Origin: Lithospermum erythrorhizon
Taxonomy: Eukaryota; Streptophyta; Magnoliopsida; Boraginales; Boraginaceae
Length of the DNA stretch: 64,000 nucleotides
Assembly (NCBI GenBank): GCA_019722365.1
Contig: JADFUC010000388.1
Coordinates: 868,001-932,000 of the forward strand
Direction: 5' to 3'
Each line of letters opens with the position of its first letter. Positions within the stretch are counted from its first letter, which is position 1. Under the pieces are notes generated by a model. That model did not search any database. It had not been told where the DNA came from and was given only the letters and a program-made list of their open reading frames with translations. Made by a program: the position numbers and the translations under genes. This document shows positions 34,201 to 47,439 of this stretch, one piece after another.

Positions 34201-36217
34201 AGATATATATGACAGAAGATAACTCATGTGTAATAACTATCCTAGATATATAGAAGGGCTTAAGTTTATGTTCGGGTTAAAGATCAAAGTTCTTGTTTGT
34301 TTCTGCCTTTTACTTTTATCATTCACTGCTGCTTCTGACTTTTTTCTAAAATCTTACACTAGTTAAAGAAAGAGAAACATAGAAAATGAAATATGACTGC
34401 TGAGGAAACAGGCCACTAATGTAAGTCATAACAAGCTCCAAGAAGCCAATTTTTTTTTTCTTGACAAAACAATCACATTTTCCAACAGAATTAGAGAACT
34501 CTCTTTAATATAAGGGCCCTTGATATCTTTTTTGTTATGATAAAAGACTGTAAAAAGAGAAGAAAAAAGAACTTAATTGCTATGACCAATTATATCAAGA
34601 TTCCTTCTTTTGAAACATAAAATGCCAGAGAAATACATAATAAATTAAGATCTCATGTTTTAGTAAAAAATGGTGCCCACAAATACAATTCAATGGAGTA
34701 TTATAGAACTAGTAGAGTTACTTCTTAAGTAATAACCTTTGTTGAATTAACTAAATGAATAAAACTGATAAAATATCCAACACTTTTCTTTATTATTCTA
34801 AATTAAAATAATTATCATCTTAGCAAATTACAAGAAATTGTATATTTGTTATCATTCCACTTAACTAAAGGATTTTATTAGTAGGATCTAGGCTAGAATA
34901 GACTATACACTTATCTAGATTATTCTTGTGATTAGTACTATATATATGTTGGTCATAACAGAGTTAGCAGTATTGTATATATATATATATATAGGTATTA
35001 ATGTTCCAAACAAGTACAACAAGGACTAAGAATTAGTTAATTGACTGCTACTAATTCATTTCCTCCTCATTTATATATATATATTAGTCATCAGCTTTGC
35101 ACCTTTTGCATTGGCTATTTTGTTTTAATAAACACAGCCTTTTTTTATATACTAACAAAAATATTCATTTTTTATTATTGATAAATGGACAAACAACCCT
35201 AAAATATTTGTATAAAAACCCTAAAATATTTGTATTGACTGATGTAAAAAAAGGTGAACTAATAACTATATGAAGTTCAGACAATTTGAGATCTAATGCT
35301 TCATTTGTAGATCAACAACTTCTCTGATAGTTAATCAGATTAGTACAGTTTTGATATTTATCTTTCAAGGAAAAACCTGAATCTTTAGCTTATTATTACT
35401 TTTAGAGTTTCAATTAAACAAGTATAACTAAAAATTGATAAATGAGATATTATTATGATTTCCATGAAATTGAAATTCATCTTACAAGAAAATTTTGCTT
35501 AAAATTGATAAATGATTAAAATGAAAATTTATTTTAAAGAAACAGAAGAAGATAACACCATAATGGTTTTTGAGAGAAGATCAGAAGGGATTTGCTTAGG
35601 AGTTGACTTGTATAAAAGAATTAAGAAATCATTAAAAGGAGAACTTTTAGAAAGATCAAAACTTTGAGAAAAGAAAATTAAAGAAAAAGGAAAATTAAAC
35701 TAGATGTTCATCAAAATCCAATCTTTGTTTCTTTTTTTACCTAAAAAATCTCAAGTAAAGATTTGTGATTTAATTTATATATGTGGCAAGGATTAATTTT
35801 CATGGTAAAACTTACTTTCCCAATATTATCAGACTCAACCAATGATCCATCCATATACAACTGATGAACCTTGTATGTTTATCATGCATCGACATTAACA
35901 TGTCTCAATACCTAAATAAAATCTTGTCGAAGTAAGATAAGGGGATCGGATAGTACGCGCAGCCTTAGAGTGATTATTATAATAATAATAAGGAAGATGT
36001 TTTCGAAATGACAAAAAGAGTGCAAGAATTGGTTGTGCACATATATATAATTATAAATATCACATATGTTTATCATGGATGCACATATATAATAGCACAA
36101 AATCTCATAAGATTATGATAAGATAATAAAACAAGAATTAGTTGGTAAAATAATATATACCGCTAAGATAGTGTTGCAGAAATGGCAGTGAACATAACAA
36201 ACATGTTCAGAAGACAT
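31243..36217 (-). CDS. YAB2: YABBY transcription factor, YAB2-like
   Basis: Nuclear transcription factor of the plant-specific family that sets abaxial identity in lateral organs. Six exons in transcription order: 36217-36161, 33887-33765, 33167-33023, 32673-32625, 32008-31933 and 31305-31243. They total 513 nt, 170 aa plus TAG, with all phases consistent; Arabidopsis YAB2 is near 184 aa. The C2C2 zinc finger has Cys11, Cys14, Cys35 and Cys38 (CYVHCHFC and RCGHC). A Ser-rich linker follows, then the HMG-like YABBY domain (about 107-162) with [29 protein letters not shown] and AHFPHMHFG. The [10 protein letters not shown] start favours YAB2 over YAB5 or INO. An in-frame TAA upstream with no other ATG between fixes the start. 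The exon 3 donor (A|GTCGTT) is weak but is the only one that keeps phase. Intron 1 is 2.3 kb. A partial second copy lies at 44051-52850. Confidence 0.93.
32062..32308. mobile_element. Stowaway-like MITE in YABBY intron 4
   Basis: The ends CTCCCTTCC and GAAGGGAG are inverted and flanked by TA. The inner arms also pair (TTGTCCACTTTTAAC with AATTGACAAATG-type sequence), giving a long hairpin of about 247 bp inside the intron between exons 4 and 5, about 50 bp upstream of the exon 5 acceptor. Confidence 0.8.
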
Positions 36218-36645
36218 GTCAAGTGAGATTTCTCTTGGTAGAAATGATGATGAAGAACCTATACTACTTTCACTGGAGAAGGTGGACCAAAGAAAGGTTG
36301 TGCAAATGAAGAATTATGAATGAAGGACAAAAGCTCAGACACAAAAGGGAATAAGAAATGACTATACAAAAGAGTAAGAGAGAAATATATATGATGGTAT
36401 GGATGTTGAAGGTTGAGACTTAATTAATTTGAAGAAAGATGGGGAAACCTAAAAAAAATGATAAAATGAAAGAAAAGGGTTGGGCACTATAAAGTGTTGA
36501 AGGTGGAGTAGGGTTCACCACTAGTTAGTGGAGGAACTCGAGAAGCTGGAGGGATAATCGTCCTTTAATTTTTTGGAAAAAAAGAAATTTATTATTTATT
36601 TTCTTAAAATAAATTTATCCATTCCTAAGTTTTTATTTGTTTGGC
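36218..36645 (-). promoter_or_regulatory. YABBY upstream region, conserved in both copies
   Basis: The 5' UTR and promoter-proximal region of the YABBY gene. It aligns throughout with 52851-53265, including the GGTGGAGTAGGGTTCACCACTAG tract (read on the plus strand, 36502-36524), which is preserved in both copies. No TATA box was fixed with confidence. Confidence 0.5.
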
Positions 36646-39160
36646 TGTAGACCGCGAAAATTTATTAAAAAAAATAATTAAAATGATTAAGATGATTTAA
36701 TCAAATTAATTAAAGAAAGCCACTAAAGACCCAACAAAATCTAATGCTAACTGACGCGTATTTCAAGAACGCTCAATATTCGCACAAGCTTAAATAAATT
36801 TCGATTATTCAAAAAATTGCATTTAACATCAAAATCTCGCGCGACCATCAAGCCTGCATATACGTATCATTAATCGAACGCTCAATCCCTATAACCTGAT
36901 TTCAAGCATGAACAACTTACTGGGCGCCTGCCCTGATTTATCGCGATCATCAACAGCGCCGAACGATCTACCTCATACTCGATCATCACTACAACAATAA
37001 ACCGCTAAGGCCACAGAAGATGTTTCAGGTTAACACAGCCTTCAAAAGTTTCAACTGCCTCCAATTTCATCAATACGCCACGCACGCTACGATGACAGAA
37101 GATGTCGTGTCGATGCCCTTCATGTACCCCAAATTAAATCTCGCCGACGCCAACTTCATTAAGCCCCCAATTCAAAGACAAGTACTTCAAAGCCTACAAA
37201 GCCCACTGCAGACAAGAGGCCTTACATAGCCTACAAGCCCTACTCCTGGGTCATATCCATTAAATCCCACCACAAAAGGGCTCCACCCGTCACGCCCCCA
37301 AGTCTCACCACACTGCAGACGTCATAGCATCAAGCCCGAATAGACCGGGAGATCAAGTCCAAGACTCAAGACGTTCATACAAATTAACACGGAATATGTC
37401 ATAAGGCTCCCAAATGCACTATATCCAAATCCAAAATCAAGCCTCATTCCATCGCCAGACATATCCAACTCCATAATGAAAGACCTATCCAAACTTAAAA
37501 TCAAATCAAGTCAAGTCTAAGTCGTTCAAATCGCCTGCTCATACTGCCTCCGACGAAGAATTAAATCAAGCCAAGCAGTTCGTATATCTCACAAATCACA
37601 AGAAACCCCAGAACTTATAGCTCCTGACAATGGGACCTTCTGCTTTCATAAACCTATACACCGGCGAGCTTTCCCCTATGTATAAGTTTTATTTTGTATC
37701 TCCTTTACATAAATAATAAAAATTTTATTTGCATTGGCTACCAGGGCACGCCTCACAATGGGACTTTCAACTACCCTTCGTCAATTAACGACAACCGGTA
37801 TGTTTCTACTGTGTATCCTCTCTGTTTCAAAGCGGTACTATGCTGTTAAGGTCATTAACAAAGATAATACCAAATACTGAATCCGCCGAGACGCCTCCCT
37901 CACGACCCGCCAAGTCTCTCTCTTTAACGTATCGATGTGAGCTCTAAAGTAGAATGTCACAACAAGAGAAGATCTAAAGCGTATTGCAGTTCTAAGAACC
38001 TTCTCAACACATAGCTATGACTTCGGTGAACGAACGCCGAGTAACTCAAGAATCAAGTGTTTTGGCTACACTAAAGACACCTGGTCAGAATTGCATCAGT
38101 GGTTCCGCTCATTCACCAAATTGCACTTCCTAGCACCAACAACGACGATCGGTATTACCTCCTCGGGAAGAGAGATGGCTACCTCCCATGGGACGGTGTA
38201 AAACATGCCTGAAAAGATAAAACATCAAGACACTCTAGTCAGCCGATGTCTAGAAAGATGGGCTGTAGCCAAGAGTAGCCAAAAGCCTACTCTAAAACAA
38301 AGCAGTAGCGCCCTAAGCCTCTAAACGACATGTAACGCTCTATCTATCCCCATATGCGCCCCTCGGGTTCACCGCTACATGCACCAACTATGAATATAGT
38401 AGAACCCTATCATTCCAGCCACGGAATGATTCCAAAGAAAGACAAACATGAGTACATATCGGGGGCACAAAAGGTCGCCAAGACCAGACACCTTCATACC
38501 TACGTAAAACCTTACACCTCCCGTAGATAGACCATCCGACGCCAGTGGCTATCATCCACCCAAGTTCCAACAATTGACGAAACTGGGAACCCCAAAAATA
38601 CATAGCCTACTTTGTCGGTATTACGCAACAACGATGGGAAATAAGGATTTAAACGTCGCACATAGCCTACTTTCAAGACGTGCCCCTCTACTCCTACCGC
38701 CTCTTCACTGAATGCCAACATGAGCCAAGTAGCCCAAATGGTGTCTTCTAAGCTCGAAAAAAGCATGTCAGGACTTCTAAAATGACTAAGTTCTCCTTTG
38801 TAATCCAAGCAAGACAAGTGTCTCTTCCAACCATATCACCCTCACCATCGTCCACCCCATCGAGTCAGCACCGACTTCCACTTCGTGAGAGTAAACTCAT
38901 CCCAGGGAGTGACGGGCTGACTAGTCGACGAACACGACGACTACTAAGCACGTCATACGCTGGCTGCTCGACCAAGACTGAATTATCGCGTAAGGCTATT
39001 TAAGCATGACACTACCACTTCAAGAAATTCCTGACTTTCTCGCCATCACATTCATCGATGAGACCCACCACAAGAAGCATCAAGACTTATACCCAACCAC
39101 CCCATGCTGTCAGTTACGTACAAACCACCAATGGAGTCCCCAGACTACTAACAAAGCAGT
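36646..39160. mobile_element. retroelement-like insertion present only in copy A
   Basis: Copy B runs directly across this point (about 53265-53285), so these 2.5 kb are an insertion. It starts TGTAGACC, like the blocks at 6089 and 46639, and is GC-richer than its surroundings. It contains an LTR-like TATA and polyadenylation segment (about 37675-37735). The minus-strand frames 38388-38603 and 38512-38817 are open, but I cannot match them securely to gag or pol. The target-site duplication was not resolved. Confidence 0.6.
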
Positions 39161-39644
39161 GACTCATTGTTTTACTATATAAAAATTTATGTTTCCGTCA
39201 TTGTTGTAGTGGTTCATTATTGGTGTTGTTATTGTAAGGATATGAAATCAAATGTGATGATTTCTTTAATTTTTCGATACATATCTCGTTATTTACCTTT
39301 TTAATATTATTTCAGGAAAATGGGTGGTTGGGGACCCTTAATATTGGAGGTTTAAGGTTTTTTTTATGATATGAACTGTGTGTATTTATGAGTGTGTATG
39401 TGAATAGTATGTGGGGATGGGTAGTGTTATGATTGATGGAATGAGTGGGTGGGAGTCTCATGTTTGGTAACCATCCTGATAGCTAGCATCTTCTGAAGCG
39501 GACGAGGGGGGTGGTATTAGTTAATGTCTGGCATGTTTTAGGGATTGGAGAAAAAATCTATACGGAGTATTAGGTTTGGTTTAGTATGGAAAAACTTCAG
39601 AACATTGAAAATCATGCAATGGAACAGAACTCATATTCATAATA

Positions 39645-39855
39645 ATACAAAGAGTGAAATCAGAACACTAACGGTTTCTTAAAAAGCTCTGCCTCGTGAT
39701 TTCAGCTTATGCTGAATCACGATACGCGGCTTCCAACCTACAAGACGGCAGCCTTCCTTTAAACACTTCAAGCACAATTTAAATTTATTATTTAACCTGA
39801 CTAACCTACAACATGTGCAACGTTAGACGCTGACATTCAACACTCGCTTCCTCAA
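39645..39855. mobile_element. ~210 bp insertion only in copy A, with hairpin
   Basis: Absent at the matching place in copy B (about 53890-53925). It contains a near-perfect inverted repeat CGTGATTTCAGC/GCTGAATCACG around TTAT (39695-39721). Element type unknown. Confidence 0.55.
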
Positions 39856-40230
39856 GACTGCAAGTTCCTTTGTCTACAAGTCAATTCGGTGTACAAATAA
39901 TATATGACTTCTGGGCATTGCATTTGTCTGGGATCAGTATAGCTAACTATATGTGAAATATGAATTTGGTTTTTAAAAGTTGTATATTTTTTTCATTATT
40001 ATTATGCATTTTTTGTTCTTTTTTACTTTGTTCGTTTTTACTTGTCGTTCTAATATTCTAGGTACTTTATATTTATTTTTTCTATTATATCTCTCTCTAC
40101 ACATTAAATGCATACGAGTCGTCTTTTTCTTTTTTATCTTGAATATTACATGAAAATCTGATATAGTTTCAAAGTTTATTCTCATATAAATGAGAGAACA
40201 AAAGTAAAAAAGACAATAATTTTTAATTAA

Positions 40231-40500
40231 TACTTCCTTCAATTTTTTTAATTGTCATCCTAGCAATTTTCACATCAATTAAGAATCATTTAATAATGAC
40301 TGACATTTTACATATACATTCCTAATTAATTCAAACAATAATTTAATGAATATATTGGTATTGGAAGCTTTTATTACATATACATTAAATAGGGGCTTAA
40401 AAGAAAAAATCAATCAAATGTATCATTGCAATTCTAAAGTCACAAGTATTTTAAAATAATTTTTTTTACTGTGACGACAACTAAAAAACCCTTGGATGAG
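40231..40500. mobile_element. MITE present only in copy A
   Basis: Flanked by TA. The left arm CTTCCTTCAATTTTTTTAAT pairs with the right arm (about 40473-40500, ending CCCTTGGATGAG) as a degraded TIR. Copy B has the empty site near 54545 (TTAATTAATATGTCAA). Confidence 0.7.
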
Positions 40501-40565
40501 TATATGTTAAATCAGAATGACAAAAAATAAATACGGAGATAGTAATATATATTTATGCTTATATA

Positions 40566-40865
40566 CTGAGATAATTATTGATTTGGTCTCGATCGTTTTT
40601 GGCCGAGATTGCCTTTGGCCCCTGTAGTCAGAAAGCTCCAAACGATCCCCAGTAATTACTAATAAAGCCAGAATCGGCTCTCGAATTATTTCAAAGTTAG
40701 TAAATCGGCCCCCACGCTGCTCCATCGCATTTAATCCGCTCCACAAATCTCGCATCAATTTGGTAACTTCAATGTGCACTTTTGACCATTTCAAGAACTT
40801 TTATACTTTCCAAACCAAAAACAACCCCGACCAACTTTGGTGACCAAATCACCAATTATTATATA
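40566..40865. mobile_element. second MITE-like insertion only in copy A
   Basis: The left end ATAATTATTGATTTGGTC and the right end GACCAAATCACCAATTATTA are inverted. The interior is about 300 bp, GC-richer than the flanks. Copy B reads straight through at about 54610. Confidence 0.7.
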
Positions 40866-41199
40866 CTTATATGTTGCTTAGCTTACTTACATATTGTTAA
40901 TTATCTTTATTATGGAAAATTTCATATATTCGTTAGAAAGTGAGCTGGTTTTTCAATAAAAATTAGTTTACTTTCAAATCATCAAAGAACAAAGATATTT
41001 AGTTCTCATAAATACATGCATGAACTAACACTTAATTTTAAAATCTACATGCATGTACTTTCAATCTGATGGACAAATTGCGCTTCTCCCTGCTGAAAAA
41101 CGTGTTCAAATTGGTCCTGCATCAAGAGAGCTCCTAAGGCAACCTAAGATGCAACCTGTTTCTATAGAAGCTATGCAAATGGATGCCCAAAGAGAGTCT

Positions 41200-42764
41200 T
41201 GAGAGTTAATTGCACTAATTGTCCCCCATAGCATGTCAAGCTCAGACGTAATCAGAAGTCGATAAAGATTGCTAAAGAATGATCCTTACACAGATACATT
41301 TGGCTTCCTATTTATTCTAATTTAACGCTACTATTATCAATTAACGATTTTACAAGATTATTGGACATTTTAATGGGTCAATATACAATTTCAAAGAGCT
41401 ATATATTAGAAATGGAGTCAGAGAACTGTACTTGTCCTCAAGATACGCGGCTCTCTATTCATTCACTTAATATTAATTACTTGTAATATTCAGATTTAAG
41501 ATTTTGAGGTATATATTAAAATTAAATATTTTAAGATAATTAATATAATATTATTTTGAAATATTTTAATATATTAACTTTGAGTAACATTAATATATTT
41601 TATTATAAGTTTATTATCCACTATATTTATTATGAAATATTCAATAAAAAATATTTACATTAAATATATCAATCATATATATCTTGATTATATAAACAAA
41701 TTAAAAAAGTACATTATATAATATTAATATATTTAATGTAACCTATATAAATTTGTTGATTATATAATATATAAAAACAAATATATAATAATCCTATATT
41801 ATATTTATTAACAAGCTTAAATTTAAAGATATTTCACTTTATGACATTTTATAGAATGATGTACTTTGTTGTTGTTTCATCAATATATTAATATAGCTAC
41901 ATTAAATATAGGTTACATTGGGTTTATAACAAATCATATATACATATATATATATATCACTTCACAGAGCAAAGAAGATGAAACTTAAGGTATAATCTAT
42001 AAAGAATATCCACACCAAATTTAATCAATTCAAGACAAGTGTTTAATCACTTCAATAAGAGTTGTTAATCAATTAAATATCAAATTTAATAATTATGTAT
42101 CCTGATCAAAAATTGATCCCGTGCTAAATTTTTTGACACCGATCAGGTCCACCTAAAATAAATAATAATAAAAAATTTGAGCAACCACAAGTTGCCTGGC
42201 AGGCCCAGGAGCTCACTAGCTGCAACCCACGAGTGGCCAGTTTTTTTTTCCTCCACAATTTGGGCCAGTTTTCTGTACAATACTATAAAAAAAAATACAT
42301 CATTATTTTTTATTTTTCAAGACGAATGTGAAATTTCTGAGCTTATTATTCTTTGACACCAATTTTTTTCGAAGTTTCAGACATACCGTTTATTTCTTCT
42401 TTCTTTAAGATGTCATGATCGAGTCAATGCACACATGATTCAAGGCTTTTTTTTAAAATTATATATTATTTATTGTATTAATATGACGGATTTTTTTGAA
42501 TTTCAAATTTTTTTTTGTCAAATTTAGTTAATTTTTCATGTCAATTGTTGTAGTAATTATAAATTTAATAATTATATATATAAAATAAATGTTATAGAAA
42601 CGAAAAATACATGGATATACAATGGAAGCCGATGCCAAGTGAAACTACTCTGACACTTCAATAACACTGCTAGTGCAACAGCATCGAAAAATGCAAAGCA
42701 GACTACTACATGTTCTGATTATAAGGTAAGCCACAATTGACAATCGATCAATGCCATTGGGCCT
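41200..42764. other. AT-rich intergenic DNA of copy A
   Basis: The stretch from 41450 to 41960 is extremely AT-rich. The matching part of copy B (55145-56160) is different, so one or both copies have been replaced or have diverged here. No gene seen. Confidence 0.5.
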
Positions 42765-44036
42765 ACGACCGCACAGAGCTAGGGAGAAATCATTCAACGC
42801 CAATGAAGGAAAACGAAAACTGCTGGTGTTCACGGTAAACATCAAGTTTCAACCCGTAAATTTATCTTTTTCCCTATTCGGCGCGCAGATCCGTAACTTC
42901 GACCACCTTTTCTTATCTCGCTTGCAGTTTCATGGCTCCCTCCGTTTGCATGCCTTTTTTCGGGCCTTGCCTTTCCAGAAACCTTCAAGTCCATGTTAAC
43001 TCTTGATTCCTATCACACATCATCAAGAAAAGTTCGAAATTGCAGTAAGGAAAAAGGTTTGAATGGCGACAAAGCCACAGCAGTCAATAACAAAAATACT
43101 AAAAATAGCAGTGCAGCGCCTATCTCCGTACTTCCAATTACTTTACCCACCGCAGAATCGACATTCAAAATTCAACCCATTACAAGCCACTAACGCTTCA
43201 TTTACATCCATTTCACTAACGTCAAGCCAATTGCTAAATCTTATTTTATTTTATTTTACAATTATTTTTCAAAAATACATTATTAGTTATAATTCGAAAT
43301 ATGTTAAGACAAAATTAACAATAATAAAACTTATTCTCAAATAAATAAATAAATAGTAATATATAAAGATATTTTAAAACAAATAAAAAATAAACCCCTG
43401 CCCTCATCTTCTTTTACACACCCCACCCAATTCCCCACCAAATCACCTCACCATCCTCCATACCATCACCACCACTGCCCTTCTGAGCACATTCCGGAAA
43501 CGAAAGCCTCACCTTTTTGCCTCCCTGTCCGTTCCATCAAATGCCCCAACCAAATTCATTCATTTTTAATACCCCTATCAGAGCCTATTAAACTACCCTC
43601 AAAACAGAAAAAGCAACAGCATTCAAGAGCAACATTTGTGAAATGTTTGAATCTTGAAACTCATGCCCTGCACTCTCATACACGCCAAGATCCTCCTCTT
43701 GCAAACCTCAACATGATGACCAAGATGCAGACATTATGAGCAAAAAGAGGGGACAACATCATAATAAATTTTCATCCAGAAACCATCAAGATTGAATTTA
43801 GATATCAAGAAGCACTTGGACCAAGTCTTGTTCAATTATAAACAGAGTGAATTTAGATATCAAGATTGTGCCAATGTGTAGAGGTGCTTCGCTTTTTGTC
43901 ACCAAAGGTTTCACATACACATTGCGAGATGTGGTTCGGATATACCTAAGTCTTCTGTGTCTGAGTTCTCATCCCTTGCTTCGGTTAATTGCTTCTCTGG
44001 TATACCTTCATCAACTGGTTCAAGCATTGCAGCAAT
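42765..44036 (-). pseudogene. RFC1 3'-end fragment (duplicate)
   Basis: Truncated copy of the RFC1 3' end. 42765-43070 matches 56165-56470: the last exon copy is about 42999-42862, retains the start NMDLKVSGKA, then has indels and a disrupted basic tail. 43800-44036 matches 56885-57133, that is the intron and part of the exon encoding AAMLEPVDEG and SxTEDLG. The exon at 56659-56724 has no counterpart; an unrelated block at about 43075-43795 occupies its place. No promoter or upstream RFC1 exon is attached, because at 44036 the sequence switches into YABBY. Non-functional as RFC1. Confidence 0.88.
43075..43795. other. unrelated block inside the RFC1 fragment
   Basis: This sequence replaces the region matching 56470-56885. 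It has a C-rich part (43395-43530) and AT-rich flanks. I do not recognise it; it may be an insertion with an associated deletion. Confidence 0.45.
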
Positions 44037-46051
44037 ATTTGTGGATTGTTTCTACAATTTATTTCATGTGCAAACAACAGATAATTCTATCACACTACTA
44101 ATACATAATTTAAGAAACAGGAAAATGTTAAATCTGATGGCCTAACGAAAAGAAAAAGAAAAAAAAATTGGGGGGAAAATAAAGAAAATAAATCTATGAT
44201 TTTTTTCCCTTATATGCTTATCGTGTTTTCACGCATCTATCGAAATGAAAAGATTTTATATTTTGGCGATTTTAAATATAACAAAAAGAATTAAAATTTA
44301 CTTTTATTATGACACTGCTATCAAGTAAGCCAGATATAATATTTCAGACTTCATTTTTTGGCCGTCACGTAAACAATTTATCTATCATAGAAGTTTTGGA
44401 TACTACATCTAATCTTGTCTCAATCAAGATAAGACTTGAAAGATATCAAACATATCGATATAAATGATTATTGAATAGAGTTCAAGATTCAAACGGATTG
44501 TTTAAGTCTTTCTTAAAAGTTAGAACCCTACTCATGTCATGTATGGACTTTTATATTTCCCTTTCGAGATTACAAATCTTGGGCATCAGTGAGGAAAAGT
44601 TATGTTTCTTTTTAGACAAAGTTTACTTGTGAATTCCAGATTTTATTTTTTAAAATTTGCAGCCAAAAACACCCTCTGATTAGTTACCTGGAATTCTTGA
44701 ATAGGAAGAGACTGCAGCAAAGCTCCAACATTGACACACCAAATTTGAACAGTGCCCACATCTCACTGTTACTATATTCATCACAGTACCGCATGGAACA
44801 CTAACCTGAAATAAAAATATAAAAAAAATCAAAGAAGTGTAGTTTGTTTAGGAAAAAAACAGTAGACGAGAATGGAAAAAAAAAAAAGTAATATGTCGAC
44901 TACATAATAATATGAATATGTCCCAATATTTAAATTCATTCCTATCTAAACAGGACAAAAGGAAGATCGGATAATTTTACAGTTTTAACCCTGCAAGGAT
45001 AATATTTCATTCTTCAATATAGCTATATATATATGATGGTTGAATAAATGCAGATATATATGACATAAGATAACTCATGTGTAATAATGTTAAAGTAATA
45101 ATAATGTCTTTTCTACAATTTAATCAAATAAAATATGTTATTTATTTATATAAAATTGTCTAGATTAATCTCAAAGAGTAAAGTGGGTAGTTATTGACCC
45201 ACATTGAGGATTATAAATCACTAATCACTAACATATATAATTTTAATAGCGGCCATGGCTTTCTTCCTTTCACACTATTAAGATTAAATTACCATTCTAT
45301 CTCTTCAAAATCTAAAAGCTAAGTCACCATTAATTAATACTCATCCATTTTTTTATTCTGCTGCTTCCGCATACCGACGCTTAACTTCAATTATCAATTA
45401 TTCTTAAACTATATTTTCAAAAATTATAAGAAAATAATATTATGAAACTATTTTTAAAGATGAATCTAATGATCTAATTTTTATATTTATTAAAATAATA
45501 AGTAATTAATAATTAATGATCAAAAGCTTCACATCGATATACCTAAAACATCAAACAAAAAATATATATGATATATTCATCATACTTTATACTGTGATAT
45601 ACGTAAGATATCAATCGGGAGAATCATCACATTATTACCGCACGTGCCTGGAGTGATGATACATCATATATATCGCATATATATACTTTATAATTGACGC
45701 CAAGATTCCACTTTTTAATTAACTTTGCTTATTTATCTCAAATAGACGCTTAATGATTCAAAGGTACGCATTTAATAACACAATTATTTTGCTCAATTTC
45801 AGATATATAACTTCTTTAGCGATTCAATTCATTAAAGAATATGTTTCATATATATTATATATTATTAATTTATTATCTTTTATCAATAATATTTTCATCA
45901 TATGTCATTTTCTGAATCTTTAATAATTTATGTTAGTTAAATAATAATACATTTTACGTAGAACTTATTGTTATTATTATTATTATTATATTAGTTAAAT
46001 AATCATATATTTTTGTAGAATCATATCATTATTATTTATTATTATGTAGAA

Positions 46052-46052
46052 C

Positions 46053-46092
<40 letters not shown>
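46052..46092. repeat. (ATT)n microsatellite
   Basis: About 13 uninterrupted ATT trinucleotides within the copy B insertion, with further ATT runs nearby. Confidence 0.95.
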
Positions 46093-47439
46093 ATAGTATT
46101 AGTTAAATAATCATATGATTCGAGTATAATAATTATTATTAGCATCATAATAATTACATATACGACCTTATATATCGGGGATCCATAAAAATTTAACCGA
46201 TATGTTAAATAATTCGATAATACAATATCAATGATCAATCTGTCAATGGATACTAAACGACATCAAATCATTACTACATTTTGAATAATTGATAATCCTG
46301 TATTCAGAAGTGTATCTCTACGACATCAGATTTTATCAGAATTTTTTATATTTAAAGAAGTATTTATGCATCAAAGATCTCTTCAAAAATAAAAATATTA
46401 ATTCAGAAACATTCAAAAAGAGTGTAAGTTTTGCCACGCTTTAACGATTAATTAAACGTAAAAACGATCAAATATTCAAAAATCGACACATATCATGCAT
46501 CATACGTATTCTTTACTAATATGTAAGAAATGTCCAGAATTAGTACTCACTACTCACCTCTTACTTCAACACCAGACTCTACTAAGGAGTAGTACGCTTG
46601 TAATATAAAGGCCCTCCAGACCTCCACACAATTATTACTGTAACACCTCGCCTGCGCTTGGCCGCCTGGCGCGAGAGTCATTAAAATCCCGAATAATTCG
46701 TAGCCACTAAACCGACGGACGACTCAGCTTAAAAACACAATTCGCTTTCATCCAAAAATTTATCACAATTAAAAGCCCCAAATCAAACAGCTTTAAAATT
46801 TATAATCCATCAAAATATCGAACGACCAACCCATAAATATATACACAACATATTCCAAAAATAAAGAATGCCAAGTAGCGCTTACAAAAAGAGTAGTAAA
46901 GATCAGACTTAATACAAAATGACAAATGACAAGTGCTAAAGCTAAAAGGAACTACAACAATCAAAACAATAATAACACATCAAAATCGATCGCGAGTGAT
47001 CCTCCCCGCCACCTCGACGCTCACCTACCCACTCCTGAACAAAAACTCAAACAATTTCTGGGTTCATTAACCCTGACAATCTAAACGCCGCCTAACGCGA
47101 AAAAAGAATGTTTCTGTTCGAACTTAACACAGTGCTTAACTTACTCATACGAATCCAATCAATAATATAATAACAACATGAATAAAATACATATCCAAGA
47201 CTACCTAAAAAGGCCATACAACATAATTCGCTAGAAATCCTGCATATTAATACACGAAGATATAATGTAAGGTTTCAAAGAAGACACACCTGCAAAAGAA
47301 ATCAATAGACTCAACAACTAAAAACTCTGGGCCATCAAACCTCCTATCTCTCATATATCCCCACCCAAGATACCATCCTCTAACGCGATACGCTCAATCC
47401 GTCACCAAGCAGACCCGACTAATCATCAATCACCCCGCA

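Larger units (their letters stand above)
33155..44036. repeat. segmental duplication, copy A
   Basis: Copy A of a direct tandem duplication. It runs from inside YABBY exon 3 (33155), through YABBY exons 2 and 1, its promoter and intergenic DNA, to a broken RFC1 3' end at 44036. Matching tracts in copy B include 33160-34255 with 44040-45095, 34260-34790 with 49705-50255, 34860-36640 with 50910-53260, 39165-39640 with 53280-53890, 41050-41195 with 54990-55145, and 42765-43070 plus 43800-44036 with 56165-56470 plus 56885-57133. Long strings are nearly identical, for example around 34430 and 49860. Confidence 0.93.

Noticed and set aside
38388..38817. Minus-strand open frames in the copy A insertion as gag, pol or env genes
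   Set aside because: I could not align them to any retroelement domain with confidence. They are left as part of an unassigned insertion.
46032..46238. Poly-Ile ORF
   Set aside because: It is the translation of the (ATT)n microsatellite.
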